Assembly (NCBI GenBank): GCA_016748015.1
Contig: JAAOMT010000718.1
Location: 297,738-361,737 of the forward strand
Reading direction: 5' to 3'
Length of the DNA: 64,000 nt
From: Geosiphon pyriformis
Taxonomy: Eukaryota; Glomeromycota; Glomeromycetes; Archaeosporales; Geosiphonaceae
Positions 45,741-57,605 of the stretch are shown piece by piece. The notes below the pieces were generated by a model. It searched no databases. It worked only from the letters and a program-made list of their open reading frames with translations, and was not told the origin of the DNA. The position numbers and the translations under genes were made by a program. Positions within the stretch are counted from its first letter, which is position 1; the number at the start of each line of letters is the position of its first letter.

Positions 45741-47564
45741 AGTGTGAAAGTAATTTGGTCTTTGCTGACCAGAATTTTGGAAAACTAATTGGTTATTTGG
45801 ATTGATTCTATTGTTATTATTCTGAAATTAATTTTGAGGTGTGAATTGGTTATGTTGAACCAATCTTTTGGCTGGTACTTGATATTGTTGAGGGGGTTGT
45901 GTCTGATATTGCTGAATTGGTAAAGATTGCTAATATTGTTGCTGCATTGGTTGTGGAACTGGTTGATAGTAATTGTTTTGATTTTGGGGTCTTGATAAAT
46001 AATAAGTTGGTGGTAGAAGTTGGTAATAAGATTGTTATGGTGAAGAATAACATTAATTACTCCTATTTTGTTGGTCTTTTTGTAATTTCCTACAATCTCA
46101 TTTCCAGTGTTCTGGAATTCCACAATAATAACAATTTTGAGATTGGTTGTTGGAGGGTGATCCAAAATTGTTTTAGTTGCGTCATTGTGGGGGTTGATAT
46201 CTTTGTGGTTGTTGTTGTTGTTGTTGTTGGTTTGTAAAGTAGCTTTCAACCTTCTTTGTGAGTTGGTCTATCTTTTCTTCAGCTGCTAAACTGGTTTCTC
46301 CAATAGCTAGGTTGATGAGTTTGGTGTGGTTTGCTTCTTCCATAGCCATTTCATAGTTCTTTGCATGTTTGATGACAGTTGCTAAGCCTGCTGGAGCATG
46401 TGGGTGGACTTTTTTAATCAGTTTGTCTTTTAACTCTGCTATAAACTGGTCCAGAATCTGAGCATCAGAATAATAATCATTGGTTTCTAATTGTTGAATC
46501 CGTCAAAAAAGTTTGTTGAATCTTCTAAGATAAGTTATGACAGTTTCAGATGTTTCTTGTTTGATATTGCGAAAGCAATTGCAAAGAGTAATAAAGGTGT
46601 TGTTGTCAGTGAATTGTTATAAGAAAGCATTTTTAAATGCTTGCCAGTTTTCAAATGGTTCTTCTAAGTTTTCAAATCATTCTCCTGCAGTTCCTTGGAA
46701 AAAATATGGGATTGCTTTGAGCATTCTTGCTGCAATCCAACCATTTGCATCTCCTGTTTTTTGAACTTTGTCAAGCCATTCTTGAGGACTGGTATCATTA
46801 TCTTCACCAGTAAATTTTGGAAGCTTTGCAATGTAAGCAGTTGCCATTTCTTCTTCATTTTCTGTAGTTTCTTCTTGTTTTGATTTAGTTTCTTTACTTT
46901 CTAGACTCTCTGAATGATTACTTTTATTTTCTTATAAGTAATTAATAATATTGGCACTTGTTGATATTGGTTCTTGCTGTTGAGTAGGATTTCTAGGTGA
47001 CTGATAATCTTTTGGTCTGAAGAAATGTTTAAATGGTGAACTTGGTGTTTGTGGTTGAACAAGTGAAATTAGAAATGGTGTAATAGAAAGTGGTAATTTG
47101 ACACTGGTTCTTTGTTCAGATGTTTGCAAGTGTTTGGCAGTTATTTTTAGTAGTATTGGAGTATTTGGAGTGATTCTTGAGTATTGCTTCAATTTTTGTT
47201 TGCCTTTGTTGCTTGTTTCTGTCTCTGATTTAAAATCAATAGAGTATTGAGACTGCACTGGATATGTTTCTTCACAGTACTTAATAATGTTAAAATTAAG
47301 TTTTTGAAAGTAAGTGGCAAGTGTTTTACTGTTAAGGTCTTCAGTTCCCAACTGTGAATAATGCACTAAATTATTGTAAAGATTGCTTCTAACTTCTGAG
47401 ATGTTGTAATTTCCAAAAAGATAATTGTTAATGTGGTTTTCAATGTATTGGTATACTGATTTCTTGATAACTTCAATTCCGTCTGGGATGTTGAATCTTT
47501 GCTTGCAGTGGGTGTAAATTGACTGGTAATACTCTAGAGTTGTTGCATCTGGTGTGGTCACCAT
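45741..47564 (-). pseudogene. Gag of element E
   Basis: Starts at an ATG (MVTTPDATTLEYYQS, 47564), open for 210 codons. The retrotransposon Gag domain follows at about 46850-46450: WLDKVQKTGDANGWIAARM, KAIPYFFQGTAGE and FENWQAFKNAF. Then comes a Gln-rich stretch encoded by (CAA)n at about 46205-46230 and the knuckle CYYCGIPEHWK-x-DC (CX2CX4HX4C). All parts share the frame of protease and RT, so Gag and Pol appear to be a single polyprotein apart from the stops. Confidence 0.85.
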
Positions 47565-47591
47565 TTTGAAGTTGTTTTTGCTGTATTGTTT

Positions 47592-47607
47592 CCGTGGAAG
47601 AACACCA
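47592..47607 (-). other. Primer-binding site of element E
   Basis: TGGTGTTCTTCCACGG starts two bases after the LTR edge in element orientation. It differs from the B/F motif after TGGTG, so E may use a different tRNA. Confidence 0.5.
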
Positions 47608-47609
47608 AA

Positions 47610-48610
47610 TATTACTGGAGGTTTTTGGTCTCTTTTTTTGAATGTTGTAAATGTCTGTTGGTTGCAAATTCACATTTTCTAGAAGTAGTTGAACCTCCAA
47701 TAACTGAATTTATCTTCAAATTATTTTCTATAATTTGAACTTGCTGGGCTTATAAGTGGAATGGCCAATTTCTTGCCAGTTACTTTGTGTAATTATATTG
47801 TAGTAAATGTCAACTTTTTCCCAGGAATTGCTCATCTGGAAGCTCACTAAAAATGTATAGTTACTTTGCTGTGAAAGTCAACTCTTCTACAGGAATCTTG
47901 TCTGTAGGCTACTCTAATGATTATAATAAGAAAATAAAAGAAAAGTAAAAGAAATTGAATTCTGTCAAGGGAAACGTTTTCTATCCTGGCCTGGAGTCAC
48001 TAACAGTTTACTGAAATTGGTAGCTAATCAATTTCAAAATGTTAGTTGGGTTTTGGAGATTTTCCAAGTGCAATAATTAAAGAATTTGGTTTTTTAAATT
48101 ATTTGGTATTTATTTCTTTTTGTGTGTGTAGGAATGGTTCTAAGTAATAAATCTAAAGTAAGATACATTTTCTTGAAGAAAAAAGCTCTTCTTTTATACA
48201 ACTTGTTGTAGTACTAGTCTATGAACTTGCACTTTTTCTCTTTGCTCAAATTTCGGCAAACTAAAGATACATTTTGATGGACTACAAGTTATTTCACTGA
48301 ACTACTGATTAATTTGGGTGAACTATTCATAATTTCGGCGAATTTCTATAAATTTCGGCGAATTTCTTATAAATTTCAGTGAATTTCTGTAAATTTCAGC
48401 GAATTTCTGAATGTTACAAAGTTCAGAGTATTGTGTAATTTGATTATTCTACTTTTTGTTATACTAATTGGATTATTTAATTGAATCGTGATATGTGATA
48501 ATTGATTAAATAATAAATGATAATTTGAAATGATATTAATATACTAATTAATTATAGGAATTATAAGGGTAATTTCATGCTAATTAATAGCTAAAATTCT
48601 ACTGGTAATA
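47610..48610 (-). repeat. 5' LTR (right-hand) of element E
   Basis: Matches 38704-39663 throughout, but its tips read TATTACT and GGTAATA where the partner has TGTTACC and GGTAACA, all transitions. It carries an extra copy or two of an AATTTC-GGCG-AATTTC-type short repeat at about 48335-48410, which explains its greater length. Confidence 0.94.
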
Positions 48611-49258
48611 TTGTTAATATATATATAAATTTACTCTTATTTCTGAGTCTTTTATTAGGCTATCCGTGACATCAATTACTCAGTGCTTTAATCTTTAATC
48701 AGTTAATATACAACAATAAAATCAAGAAAATAAAAAATAAAAAGAAGAAAATAAAGAAATGAGCCAAGGCAATATGCAAGTTAGGATCTGTCAATAGCCG
48801 TGATTAAGAGCTATTGTTCCAGTATGATTGAGTATCAATTGCTATTAACATGAAGTGTTGATAGTGGAGAGTGAATTGAAATGGTGAATAATTATTTATT
48901 AATATTTGTGAATAGAAGGTTGCTTAGATAAAATTTAAACTGAGGAGTCTCTAATGAAAGGATTTTTTTTTTCTACTTTTAACACTACTATTATATATAC
49001 ATAATTGATGTTCTATGAGATCATTCATATTTCCGAGCAATGTGTTATGATTTCTTGAGCAATGTGCCCTAATTTTTTAACATTGCTCCATATTGCTGAG
49101 CAATGTGCTGTGTTTTCTGATATTGCTCCATATTGTTGAGCAATGTGCCATGATTTCTATCATTGCTCTACATTGTTGAGCAATATGCTCACATACTACA
49201 TACTATTTGTTTATTGGTCTATTATTTCTCTATATCTGTTTTCTTTTTATGAGTAACA
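48611..49258 (-). repeat. 3' LTR of element F, proximal fragment (right of E)
   Basis: Continues the F LTR from TGTTAATATATATATAAATT and ends ATGAGTAACA. It matches 57857-58422 but is about 80 bp longer because of extra copies of a GAGCAATG-type inverted repeat at about 49030-49190. Confidence 0.93.
49030..49190. repeat. Inverted minisatellite CATTGCTC...GAGCAATG in F LTR
   Basis: About 40-bp units, each with CATTGCTCCATATTGCTGAG followed by CAATG, so that each unit can fold into a hairpin. Three to four units occur here and about two in the partner LTR (58270-58350). The repeat occupies the place of the GGAATTCC palindromes in A and B. Confidence 0.8.
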
Positions 49259-49272
49259 TTATTTCCTTCTTT

Positions 49273-49929
49273 TTAATATTGAGCTCCATCAAAATCTTCA
49301 TTCTGAATTAGCTCTAATATTTCTTTTTTTAGTATTGTTTGTTCGATTTTATTTTTCACGTCTTCTATTTGTACATTGTTCATTCTTCCCCATTGATTAA
49401 TGGTTATGGTTTCCATGTCAGAGTGTAATAGTATTTCTGGATAGTTCTGAAATATGTTGTGCAATCGATAAATTGTTCTCACATGTAATGTTGAGTTTGT
49501 CTTTTTTCTAATAAATTTTTCAATTTGCTGTATTATGTTTTGGTTAAATACTCTCTTGGATTTGTCAATATACAACTCCTGAATATTCAACTTTCAATCT
49601 AATTGGTAGTAGCAGTATGATATTGGAAGTTGTTCTGTCCATTGCTTCCAATTCTCTTTTGTAAGTTTTTTTGTTGGTGCCATAATAGATATTTTTCCAA
49701 AAGTGTTCCTTACTTTTTCTATTATGTTATTTGACCAGTTTTTATCACTCTTTGGTATCTGCTAATATGGTGTATTTTTTGTTTTTTTTTTGGTGTTTCG
49801 ATAGCAAATTGTTTGGTTGTTAATGATAATTTCCATGTCTAATGGTTGTTGACTTAATGCTTGGAATAATTGCTAAGCTATGGTGTGAATATGATCTGGT
49901 ATTTCCATTTTCTTGGTTGCTTTTGTCAT
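49273..49929 (-). pseudogene. ORF3 of element F: unknown protein after integrase
   Basis: Starts ATG at 49929 (MTKATKKMEIPDHIHTIA), 218 codons in one frame with three internal stops. It ends DFDGAQY 14 bp before the LTR. Shared with A: MEI-I-N-TI motifs, a Trp block NWKQWTEQLPISYCYYQL, LNIQELYIDKSKRVF (A: VNIQNLYTNKTKWLF) and the C-terminus. No known domain, signal peptide or membrane segment. The last 105 codons are open. Confidence 0.7.
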
Positions 49930-50036
49930 GTATACTGTGTCTTTATATACTCTTTTATTGTTTGATTTTATGTGTTTGGTTCAATAATTATGATTGGTTT
50001 CAAATCTTATGAAATCTTATCTGGTTGAACTAGTAT

Positions 50037-51150
50037 TTATTGTACTCCTAATTGTGGAATGTTATTGGTAGATGATGATGTTATTTGGTGATATAGTTTC
50101 AGTTGATCACCATGTGCTGCTTTGGCTAAGATTTTGTTGTCCCATCTTAGTTTATAAGCTCTATTTCCAAGAATTTCTTCTATGTGAAATGGTCTGTCCC
50201 ATTTGGGATTAAATTTTCTACTCCATTGTTTTTTCACTTTGGTACAATATAAAAGTACTTTGTCTCCAATCTTAAATTTAACTGGTTTGTCTGGTAGTTG
50301 ATTATCATGTCTTTTTTTTTGTTTTTCTTGTGACTTTTAGATGTTATCAGCTGTTTTTCACCATTTATTTTCTAATGTTTCCATTAAGTCATATGTTCTT
50401 TTTAGCAATGTTTCCTGAAAATTGTCTTCAGTTATTGGTTCTGTTGGATAAGTGGTAACTTTCATCTCAACTGGTAATGTTGCTGTTTTACCATATACTA
50501 ATTCAAATGGTGTTGCTTGTGTAGTGTCTTGCTTTATTGTCTGATAAGCAAATAATACTGATGATATGAACAAATCCCATTTGTCCTGATTTTCTTGACT
50601 GATCTTGGCAATTGCTTCACACAATGTTCTGTTAAACCTCTCAACTAACCCATTTGTTTGTGAATAGTATGGTGATAATAATGGTCTTTTGATTCCAAAT
50701 CTCTGACTTAATTCTGCTAATGTTCTGTTCACAAAGTGAGTTTTTTAATCTGATAATAGTTCTTTTGGACATTTATGTCAACAAATCAAATCTTGATGAA
50801 CGAATTTAGCAACAGATTCTGCATCTGCTCTTTGAATGACTTTTGCTTTTGGCCATTTAATAAGATAGTCCATGGCTACCGCAATATATTTGTTGCCTCT
50901 GTTAGTAATTGTTAATGGTCTGACTAAGTCAATTCCAATGTAATCAAATGGTTGTCTCACTTTGATTGGTCTTAATGGTTCACTTGATCTTGTTCCACCT
51001 CTTTTCTGACAAGCATCACAATTCTGAACATATTGGATGATATCTGGATATATTGATGACCAATAATATCTCTTTCTGATTCTTTTCATGATTACTTTTT
51101 TATGAAAATGTCCTGCTGTTAGGTCTGAGTGCATGTTGAATAATATTGTC
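50037..51150 (-). pseudogene. Integrase of element F
   Basis: The zinc region HFHKKVIMKRIRKRYYW and NCDACQKRGGT is followed by D in IGIDLVRPLTI, a partly degraded second D segment, and E in NGLVERFNRTLCEAIAK. The end has KWDRPFHIEEILGNRAYKLR. Stops at about 50775, 50745 and near 50340. All open parts are in one frame, different from RT. Confidence 0.88.
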
Positions 51151-51479
51151 TCTTTCTCTGGTTTTGTGATTACTCTAGTTGGTTGATCTGGATTTCTTCT
51201 GTTCTTTTGGTAAAGTATATTTTAATGGTTGATAAAATATTTTGATTGTTGTTTTATGTTCCTTTGTTCTTTTTGAGATAATTTCTCCTTGAACAATTAG
51301 GTATTTATATAATATTAAAGTTGTTGGTATTTTTGTATATTCATCTTTTGTTATATTTTTGGGTTGAAATGTTTTTAGATTTGTCTCATTCGTGACAGTC
51401 CATCAGCATTTCTATTGTCTTTTCCATTTTTATAATATACTGTATAATTAAATGGTGAAAGTTCTATTTTTTATCTGGC
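51151..51479 (-). other. RNase H-integrase linker of element F
   Basis: Stop-rich linker corresponding to 6291-6650 in B. No separate gene. Confidence 0.55.
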
Positions 51480-52800
51480 ATGATAATTGTCTGCAAATTT
51501 TTGTTTCTGAATTGAAGTCAATCCTTTGTGGTCAGTATACACATTAAACTTTTGACTCAAGTATTTTTTCCATTTGATAACAGCCTAATAGATAGCTAAG
51601 TGTTCTAATGATGAAGTTCCATAGTTCTTTTCAGCTGACTTAAGCTTCTATTGGCATAAGCTACTAGATGTTTTCTTCCATCAGGTTCTTTCTGTGAAAG
51701 TACTGCTCCCAATGCTTGGCCTGATGTATCGGTAGTAATTATGAATGGTTTGCTGTGGTTTGGATACATCAATATTGGAGTTTGGATAAGCTTTCTTCTT
51801 AATATATCAAAAGCTTCTTGTTGAGTTTTTGTCCATTTATACTTTACATTCTTTGTTTGGAGTTGGTGTAGTGGTTAAGTTATTTTGGAAAAGTCTTTAA
51901 TAAAGTGGTGGTAGTATCTGGCAAATCCCAAAAATGCTCTCAATTCTGTAAGATTATTTGGTACTGGAAAGTTTTTGACAATTTCAATCTTGTCTGGATC
52001 TGTTTTTATTCTATCTTTGCTTATCATATGTCCCAAAAACTTGAGTTCAGTTTTTCTAAAGAAACATTTGGTCACATTTAGCTTTAGTTTGGCTCTTCTT
52101 AATCTTTCAAACACTTGTTGAAGATGATACAGATAATCATCAAATGTTTTTAAGAACACATTGGTGTCATCCAAATATACAACTACTGATTTCCATAGTA
52201 ATCCAGTATAGACAATTTCCATGAACTGTTGGAATGTTGTTGAAATGTTCATCAAGCCAAATGGCATGACTTCAAACTCAAAATTTTCTTCTCTTGTGGT
52301 AAATACTGTTTTTTCTTTGTTGGCTGAGTTTATGGCTACTTGCCAGTAACCACTATCTAAATCCAGTATTGAGAACCATTTATTTCTTTCAAAAACATTA
52401 AATAGTTCTTGAATCTTTGGAGTTGAATAGCTATTATCTTTAATCACTCCATTTAGTTTCTGATAATCCACACAGAAATGGATTTTTCTATTCTTCCAGA
52501 CTAATACCACTGGTAATAACCATGGGCTCATTAATGGCTGAATTAACCCATTGTCAAGCATTTGGTTAATTTCTTGATGAATGATTTCATGGCTAGCTGA
52601 TAGTACTCTGTATGCTCTTTGTTTAATTGGCATTGCATCTTCAGTTTTGATCTGATGCTGAATGATATTGGTTCGGCCAAATTTATTTTTGCTTGCAAAG
52701 ATGTCATTGAAATTGTTGAATAACATTTTTAGTTGCATCTGTTGAAGTGGGTCTAGATTCCCCATGTTTATCTGTTCCAATTGTTCTGGTTGGAGCAAAT
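51480..52800 (-). pseudogene. Reverse transcriptase-RNase H of element F
   Basis: RT is open for 307 codons from 52798 to 51875. It contains RAYRVLSASHEIIHQE, FCVDYQKLNGVI, FSILDLDSGYWQVAI, MPFGLMNISTTFQQFMEIVY, the intact catalytic box YLDDTNVFLK, and LKFLGHMISKDRIKT. This is the best RT of the A/B/F lineage in the window. RNase H follows with ITTDTSGQALGAVLSQ-like and third-aspartate VYTDHKGL-like segments, interrupted by stops at about 51585 and 51872. Confidence 0.91.
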
Positions 52801-53842
52801 AACATTCACTTTATCTGTAAATGGTTTGTGATGTGATGTCTACATATCTGCAAAGTTGTAGAAAATCTGGAACATGGTTTGGTAGTTGATTCTCAACTTG
52901 AGTGACTAAATATCCAATGATAGTTCTCTTTGGTATTTCGATGACCTTTTCAGTTGTATTATAGATGGGAATTTTGATGTTTTTGGGGCTTTTGGCTAAT
53001 ATGTAGAAATTAGTGAGTCCAATCTCTCGTGATTCACAAATGGTAGCTTCTGCTTCAAACAATTGAGCTTGATCCTTTACTTTCTTTTTTATGGCTAATA
53101 TATACTGGTCATATGGTGAAATGGAAATTAATTGATGGGTTGAGATAATTTCTTTTTTGTCAACAGTTTTTTCCTCTGTCATATTGACTGGTATGTCTAT
53201 TCTACTCATTAATCCAAATCCCTGTATCTCTTTTGCTGTTATACCTAATTCTTCCTTCTTTCCTATTGAAACTAACTGAGCTATTTTCACCAGAGGTAAA
53301 AATATTGCCTATGCTATCTTTTTATTTGGCTCTATAATATAGGCATTTTCTGAGTTATTTTGTAGCATGACAATAATATTTTCTATGTATTTTGCATCAA
53401 TTATTTCTTCTTTGATATTGATTCTTTTTTTCACTAAACTACTCTTAGATGCTAATTGGACCATGGTTGTTGTTGAAATTTCCAGAGCTATTTTGAGATC
53501 AATATATGTGCACAAATTTGGTTTCAATTTGATGGCTTCTTTTCCTGGATATCTCAAATCAAATTTTACATCAGTATTATGTGCACATTCTGGCATGATA
53601 CCTTCATTATTATCACTATACCATTTAAGTTCCTGCTTCTTAGAGAGATCAGAAAGCACAATATATATTTTGAGATTGGAATTGGAGTCTGAATCATTGA
53701 TATTTTTGTTGCCATATTGCACAGAGCTAAAACCAGTGTTTTCATCATCATCATTGTCGGAGTTTAAATTGGAATTAAAAACTGATTCCGATTCCAATGT
53801 GTAGCTGCTGATTGGTTCTTCTTTTGGGATCATATAGATCAT
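52801..53842 (-). pseudogene. dUTPase domain and tether of element F
   Basis: Motif 1 reads NTDVKFDLRYPG, motif 2 ASKSSL, motif 3 EIIDAKYIENI, motif 4 NNSENAYIIEPNKKIA, and motif 5 GITAKEIQGFGLMSR. Catalytic positions in motifs 1 and 3 are partly altered compared with B. A stop at about 53308 splits the domain. The tether ISISPYDQYILAIKKKVKDQ and IPKRTIIGYLVTQVENQ follows up to a stop at about 52810. The upstream linker is Asn/Asp/Ser-rich (SNLNSDNDDDENTGFSS). Confidence 0.88.
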
Positions 53843-53859
53843 GCGTAGTGGTAGATTGT

Positions 53860-54790
53860 AAATGAAGTCACATTTATTACAATATTGAAAGTGACAAGGA
53901 ATTAAGCAATGTTAACATAATTGAGTATTCAACTGTTCCAAATGCTGCTCTTGTTCTTCCCTAGTAGGTGCTAGCTCTTGATAATGTTCGTGGAATTGTT
54001 TTGGATCTAGAAAATTTATGACTGGTTCTGGGTCCTAGTCAAGTTTTATAGGTTCAGATGGATTATTTTTAATCATTTTTATTTCTTTTGGGATCGCTCC
54101 TTCAATTTTGGCGAATGCCATTCGCCAGATTTTGTCATTATCATGTGGGCACTCATTCAGATATTTGATGGCTTATCTCCAGACAGTATCTATGGACATT
54201 CCTTTTCTCACCCAGTCGCTTATGAGAATCGTGTATTGACATGATTTGTCACATGTTCCTCTTTGTCCAAGAATGTCATTCCACATTCTTTCATCTAGAA
54301 GAGTTTTTCCACAAGCCAAGCAGGATTTGTTATCCCATTTTTTTACTCATTTTGGTCTTCCAAAACGTTCAAAGATGCATGGGTGACAATAAAATTTGTT
54401 TGCCAAAGTATACTCTTTATCATTGCCACAGCAAGCGCCCATTGATGACAATTTCTTGTTGCAATTGACACACACCAGTTTTGGGCAATGATAAACAGAT
54501 TGTTGTGGTGTAGTACAGAAATTATATGTGGTGGTGCTGGTGGATATTGATCCTTTTTCCTTCTCTTTTTCTTTTTTTTTTGTCTTTTTTTCCTATTCTC
54601 AAGCTGGTTTTTCTGAATCATGGTTGGTTTCTCAGTTTTGGTTGATGTTCCAGATAACTTTTTCTCTTTGCTTTCCTTTGCTGTTGTCATTTCACGAAGG
54701 TACTGGCAGCAGCTCGTTGTGTTCTGTGTCAACTCAGGAAACTTAGTAGGCTTCCCAGGTAGGTTTTTTCTCTTCTTCCTCAAATTTAAT
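53860..54790 (-). pseudogene. Cysteine-rich domain of element F
   Basis: Corresponds to 9040-9770 in B. It shows LVCVNCNKKLSSMGACC, an FYCHPCIF-like segment, SCLACGKTLLDERMWND and, near dUTPase, LCPCHFQYCNKCDF. Interrupted by several stops. A Lys-rich stretch (encoded by the CTTTTTTTTTTGTC region near 54560) precedes it. Confidence 0.65.
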
Positions 54791-54859
54791 GAGTGGTGTT
54801 GTTAAGTTAGTGGTCTTGAAATGGCCACACATGGCTGGTATACATGTGTGTTAACCATT

Positions 54860-55330
54860 TTGGCTCAGTTGGAGCTTCTGCGTCATCCAGTCCAGTATGG
54901 TATTGGTTTTAGATAACCAGTCATTCCTTACTAATGCCTAATATTGGGTTGCTTTCATTCCTAGGACTTTGATAAGAATGATAATGCCATTAACTTTAAA
55001 AGAGAAGTCATCAATCTCACCAATAGGAGTTTTGGTTGCTCCATCAGTGGTTATGATCCTGGCACTGGCAGCACAATCAACTTGGCGACCTAATTGGTCT
55101 ATAAGTTGTTTTGTAATGATGCTGCCAGCTAATCTACTGTCTATAATCAGTTTGATGGAATGGCCATCAACTTTGGCATTAGTGTACATGGCAGTAATAG
55201 GTTTTTCTTTTAGAGCAACTCCACTAAATAATAGCATGGTCGATGGTTTTTCAAGTTCAAACAGGAAGATGGTGTCTAGTGATTCGTTCTCAGTGATAGT
55301 AGCTGGTGGAATGTTGCTGGTAAGTATTGG
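54860..55330 (-). pseudogene. Aspartic protease of element F
   Basis: KVDGHSIKLIIDSRLAGSII replaces the DSGSAGS active site. It is followed by KQLIDQLGRQVDCAASARII, the flap-like GEIDDFSFKVNGIIILIKVL, and a final NDWLSKTNT segment after a stop at about 54940. The catalytic Asp remains but the Gly is Arg. Confidence 0.85.
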
Positions 55331-55799
55331 GTGTTGGTTGGTTTTTAGATTATTGGGTTAAGCATCTTTTGGGGTAACCAGTAGACTTAAATAGTTCTGG
55401 AAATTTGGGTGTTAGGCATACTTAGTGCCCAAATTCTATTGTCAAGATCCTGCTGGTTGTGTGGAAAAACTAGGGATTGGTTGGTGGACTACTATTGACA
55501 ATCTCCAGTTTTGTTGGGTCAATCTCAGCCTTTGGGTTCTGTTTTGAGGTAAGTTCTGTGGTAGTGTTTAAATTTGTTGGGGCTGATATATTACCTGAGA
55601 CTGCGGCTGGTAAATAGGTTGTGGCTGTGGCTGATAAATTGCTGGTGCTGTCAGTTAATAAATTGGCATTTGATATACTGGTGGTTGATAAGATGACTGC
55701 TGCATCATAGGTAAGTAATTCTGATAATATGGCTCTGAATTTGGTGGGTTATTCGGAATTTGAAATTGGTGATCAGAGTTTCAATATTGATTTTCTGAT

Positions 55800-57545
55800 C
55801 ATTGGTTATTTAAGTGATGGTGACAATTGATTTGTAGGTGTTCTTGTTTACCACAATAGTGGCAAACACGTGTTTTCTGTTGCCATTGTTGATTGGTCAA
55901 TAATGATGGACGCGACTGATTCTAAAAACAATTCGTGTTTCCAGAATTATTGTATCATTGTAGTGGTTAATAAAATTGCATGATTGTCAGCTAAGTATCC
56001 CTCTAATTTCTGATTAATGAAATCACTAAATTGTTTCAATTTGAAATCCAATTTAAATGATCTATTTATTACTAGATTAATGGCTTGGGCATGGTTGGCT
56101 TCTAATTCAGTGGCTTCAAAATCTTTGGCATTTGTGACAGCTGCTTGCAGATCGACAGAATGCATTGGGCATACACATTACAGAATGCTGCTGCATAATC
56201 TGCGAATAAACTGATTTAGGATCTGGGTCACTGTGAAATAATTGGCATCAATAGCTTGGATCTGGTGCAGATTCCTATGGAAGTGTCTTAAGTAAGTAGT
56301 GACTGCTTTATTTTCTTCTTGTTTAATGGTAATAAAGGTGTTTGCTAGCCTGTTAATGCTGTTATTATTGCTGAAGTATCTTAAGAACTCAATTTTAAAT
56401 GCATTAAAATCTGGGGTTTGTTGACTAGACTTTGATACCATAAATCAGTGATATCTTGGAGAAAATATGGGATGACTTGCATAGCTCTGGCATCATTCTA
56501 TCCATTAGCTGCTATGGCTTTTTCTATGTCATTAAGCCATACTTGGGCATTGTCTTTTTTACCAGTAAATTTCTCGAGTTTTGCTATTGAAATGTAGGCC
56601 ATTGGATCCAAGTTTGGTTGTTGAAGTTGTTGTTGCAGCTGTAAAAGCAGCTGCTGTGGTAGTTAAAGTGGTTGAAGTGGCTGTTGTTGCTATTTGTCAA
56701 TTGGTGAAGCTGGAAGTGGATTGATTATGATTATTGAAGGTAAGTGTTGTTGATTATTAATATTGGGATTTTGATTGTTCTGATTGTGCTGTGTTTGAAA
56801 ATTTGGAGTTTCAATTTCCGGATTTTCTGGAATCAGATTCTGGTAAGTAAATTCTTGATCTTCGGATTTTTTTTTTTCTGTTCTTCTTCTGATTTTGTTA
56901 ATTCCCAGGAATTCGTGGTTCTAAAATCTGGCTGTGGTGGTGGTGATTGGAATCCTAATGGTGTTGACAATTACAATTTAAATCCTTCAAAGTAATCACT
57001 ATATGGTCTTAATAACTCTGTTTTTTGTTGTTTACTTTGAAATGGGAAGCATCCAAAGGTTGATGTTGCATTTGATGTGGACATGTCTGTTGATGTGATG
57101 TTAATGGCACTTCTAGGTGTATAATAATATGATGGATTGGTGAGTGATTCAACTTGGGTTTTCTTCCAATTGGGTGGTTGTATTTGTTTTGGTATTACTG
57201 CTGGAGTTTGCAATCTTTCTTTGCCTTTATCTGCATAGGTGATGGGGAATTGTTGTTGTGTATACCTTTCAATAGTTTGATTAATATTTCTAATAATTGG
57301 TGTGAAACTGTAGTTTCTTGGTAAGCTGGTATGTTGAAATAATTCTGTGTAGAAGTTTTCCTTTGCTAATTCAATATTAACTGTTCCTCCTAAGCACTCT
57401 GTGATTTTATCATTGATGTAAAAATTAAAGGCTAATTCTGCTGGGAAATGATTATTGTTTAATCTTAATTGTTGACTGTACTGTTAAAATAAGGATTTGG
57501 CGAATTTTAAATGGTTTGTCCCTATGATTTCTGATTCTGCCACTT
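55800..57545 (-). pseudogene. Gag of element F
   Basis: N-terminus VAESEIIGTNHLKFAKSLF (GTG codon at about 57543, as in B; no upstream ATG in frame). Middle Pro/Gln-rich. Gag domain with AQVWLNDIEKAIAANG, RAMQVIPYFLQDITDLWY and FKIEFLRYFSNNNSINRLAN. C-terminal knuckle CHYCGKQEHLQINCHHH-like. A frame change occurs between the N-terminal part and the Gag domain, and there are several stops. Confidence 0.82.
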
Positions 57546-57587
57546 TTGGATGATTGTTGATAGTACTGGTTCTCTGTAAGATTATAC

Positions 57588-57603
57588 TTCACAGGAAGCA
57601 CTA
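57588..57603 (-). other. Primer-binding site of element F
   Basis: TAGTGCTTCCTGTGAA on the minus strand, two bases from the LTR edge. It is the B motif with transitions. Confidence 0.5.
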
Positions 57604-57605
57604 AA

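Larger units (their letters stand above)
38704..48610 (-). mobile_element. Ty3/gypsy element E with dUTPase and ORF3
   Basis: A complete 9.9-kb element with two LTRs of about 960 and 1001 bp, inserted into the LTR of F. Minus-strand order: LTR, PBS, Gag with knuckle, protease, Cys-rich domain, dUTPase, tether, RT, RNase H, integrase, ORF3, LTR. Gag through RNase H are in one reading frame; integrase and ORF3 are in others. The flanks TCAT (left) and TTGT (right) occupy exactly the place of the CTGT in the intact F LTR. This fits a 4-bp duplication later altered by transitions. E is a separate family from A/B/F by its LTRs. Confidence 0.93.

Noticed and set aside
49030-49190. CRISPR-like array (regular repeats in the F LTR)
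   Set aside because: Few units, no unique spacers of constant length, inside a eukaryotic LTR; it is an inverted minisatellite.
38450-49258. Tandem LTR-internal-LTR arrangement of F
   Set aside because: Considered because F-like LTR pieces lie on both sides of E; the pieces join into a single LTR once E is removed, so nesting explains it better.
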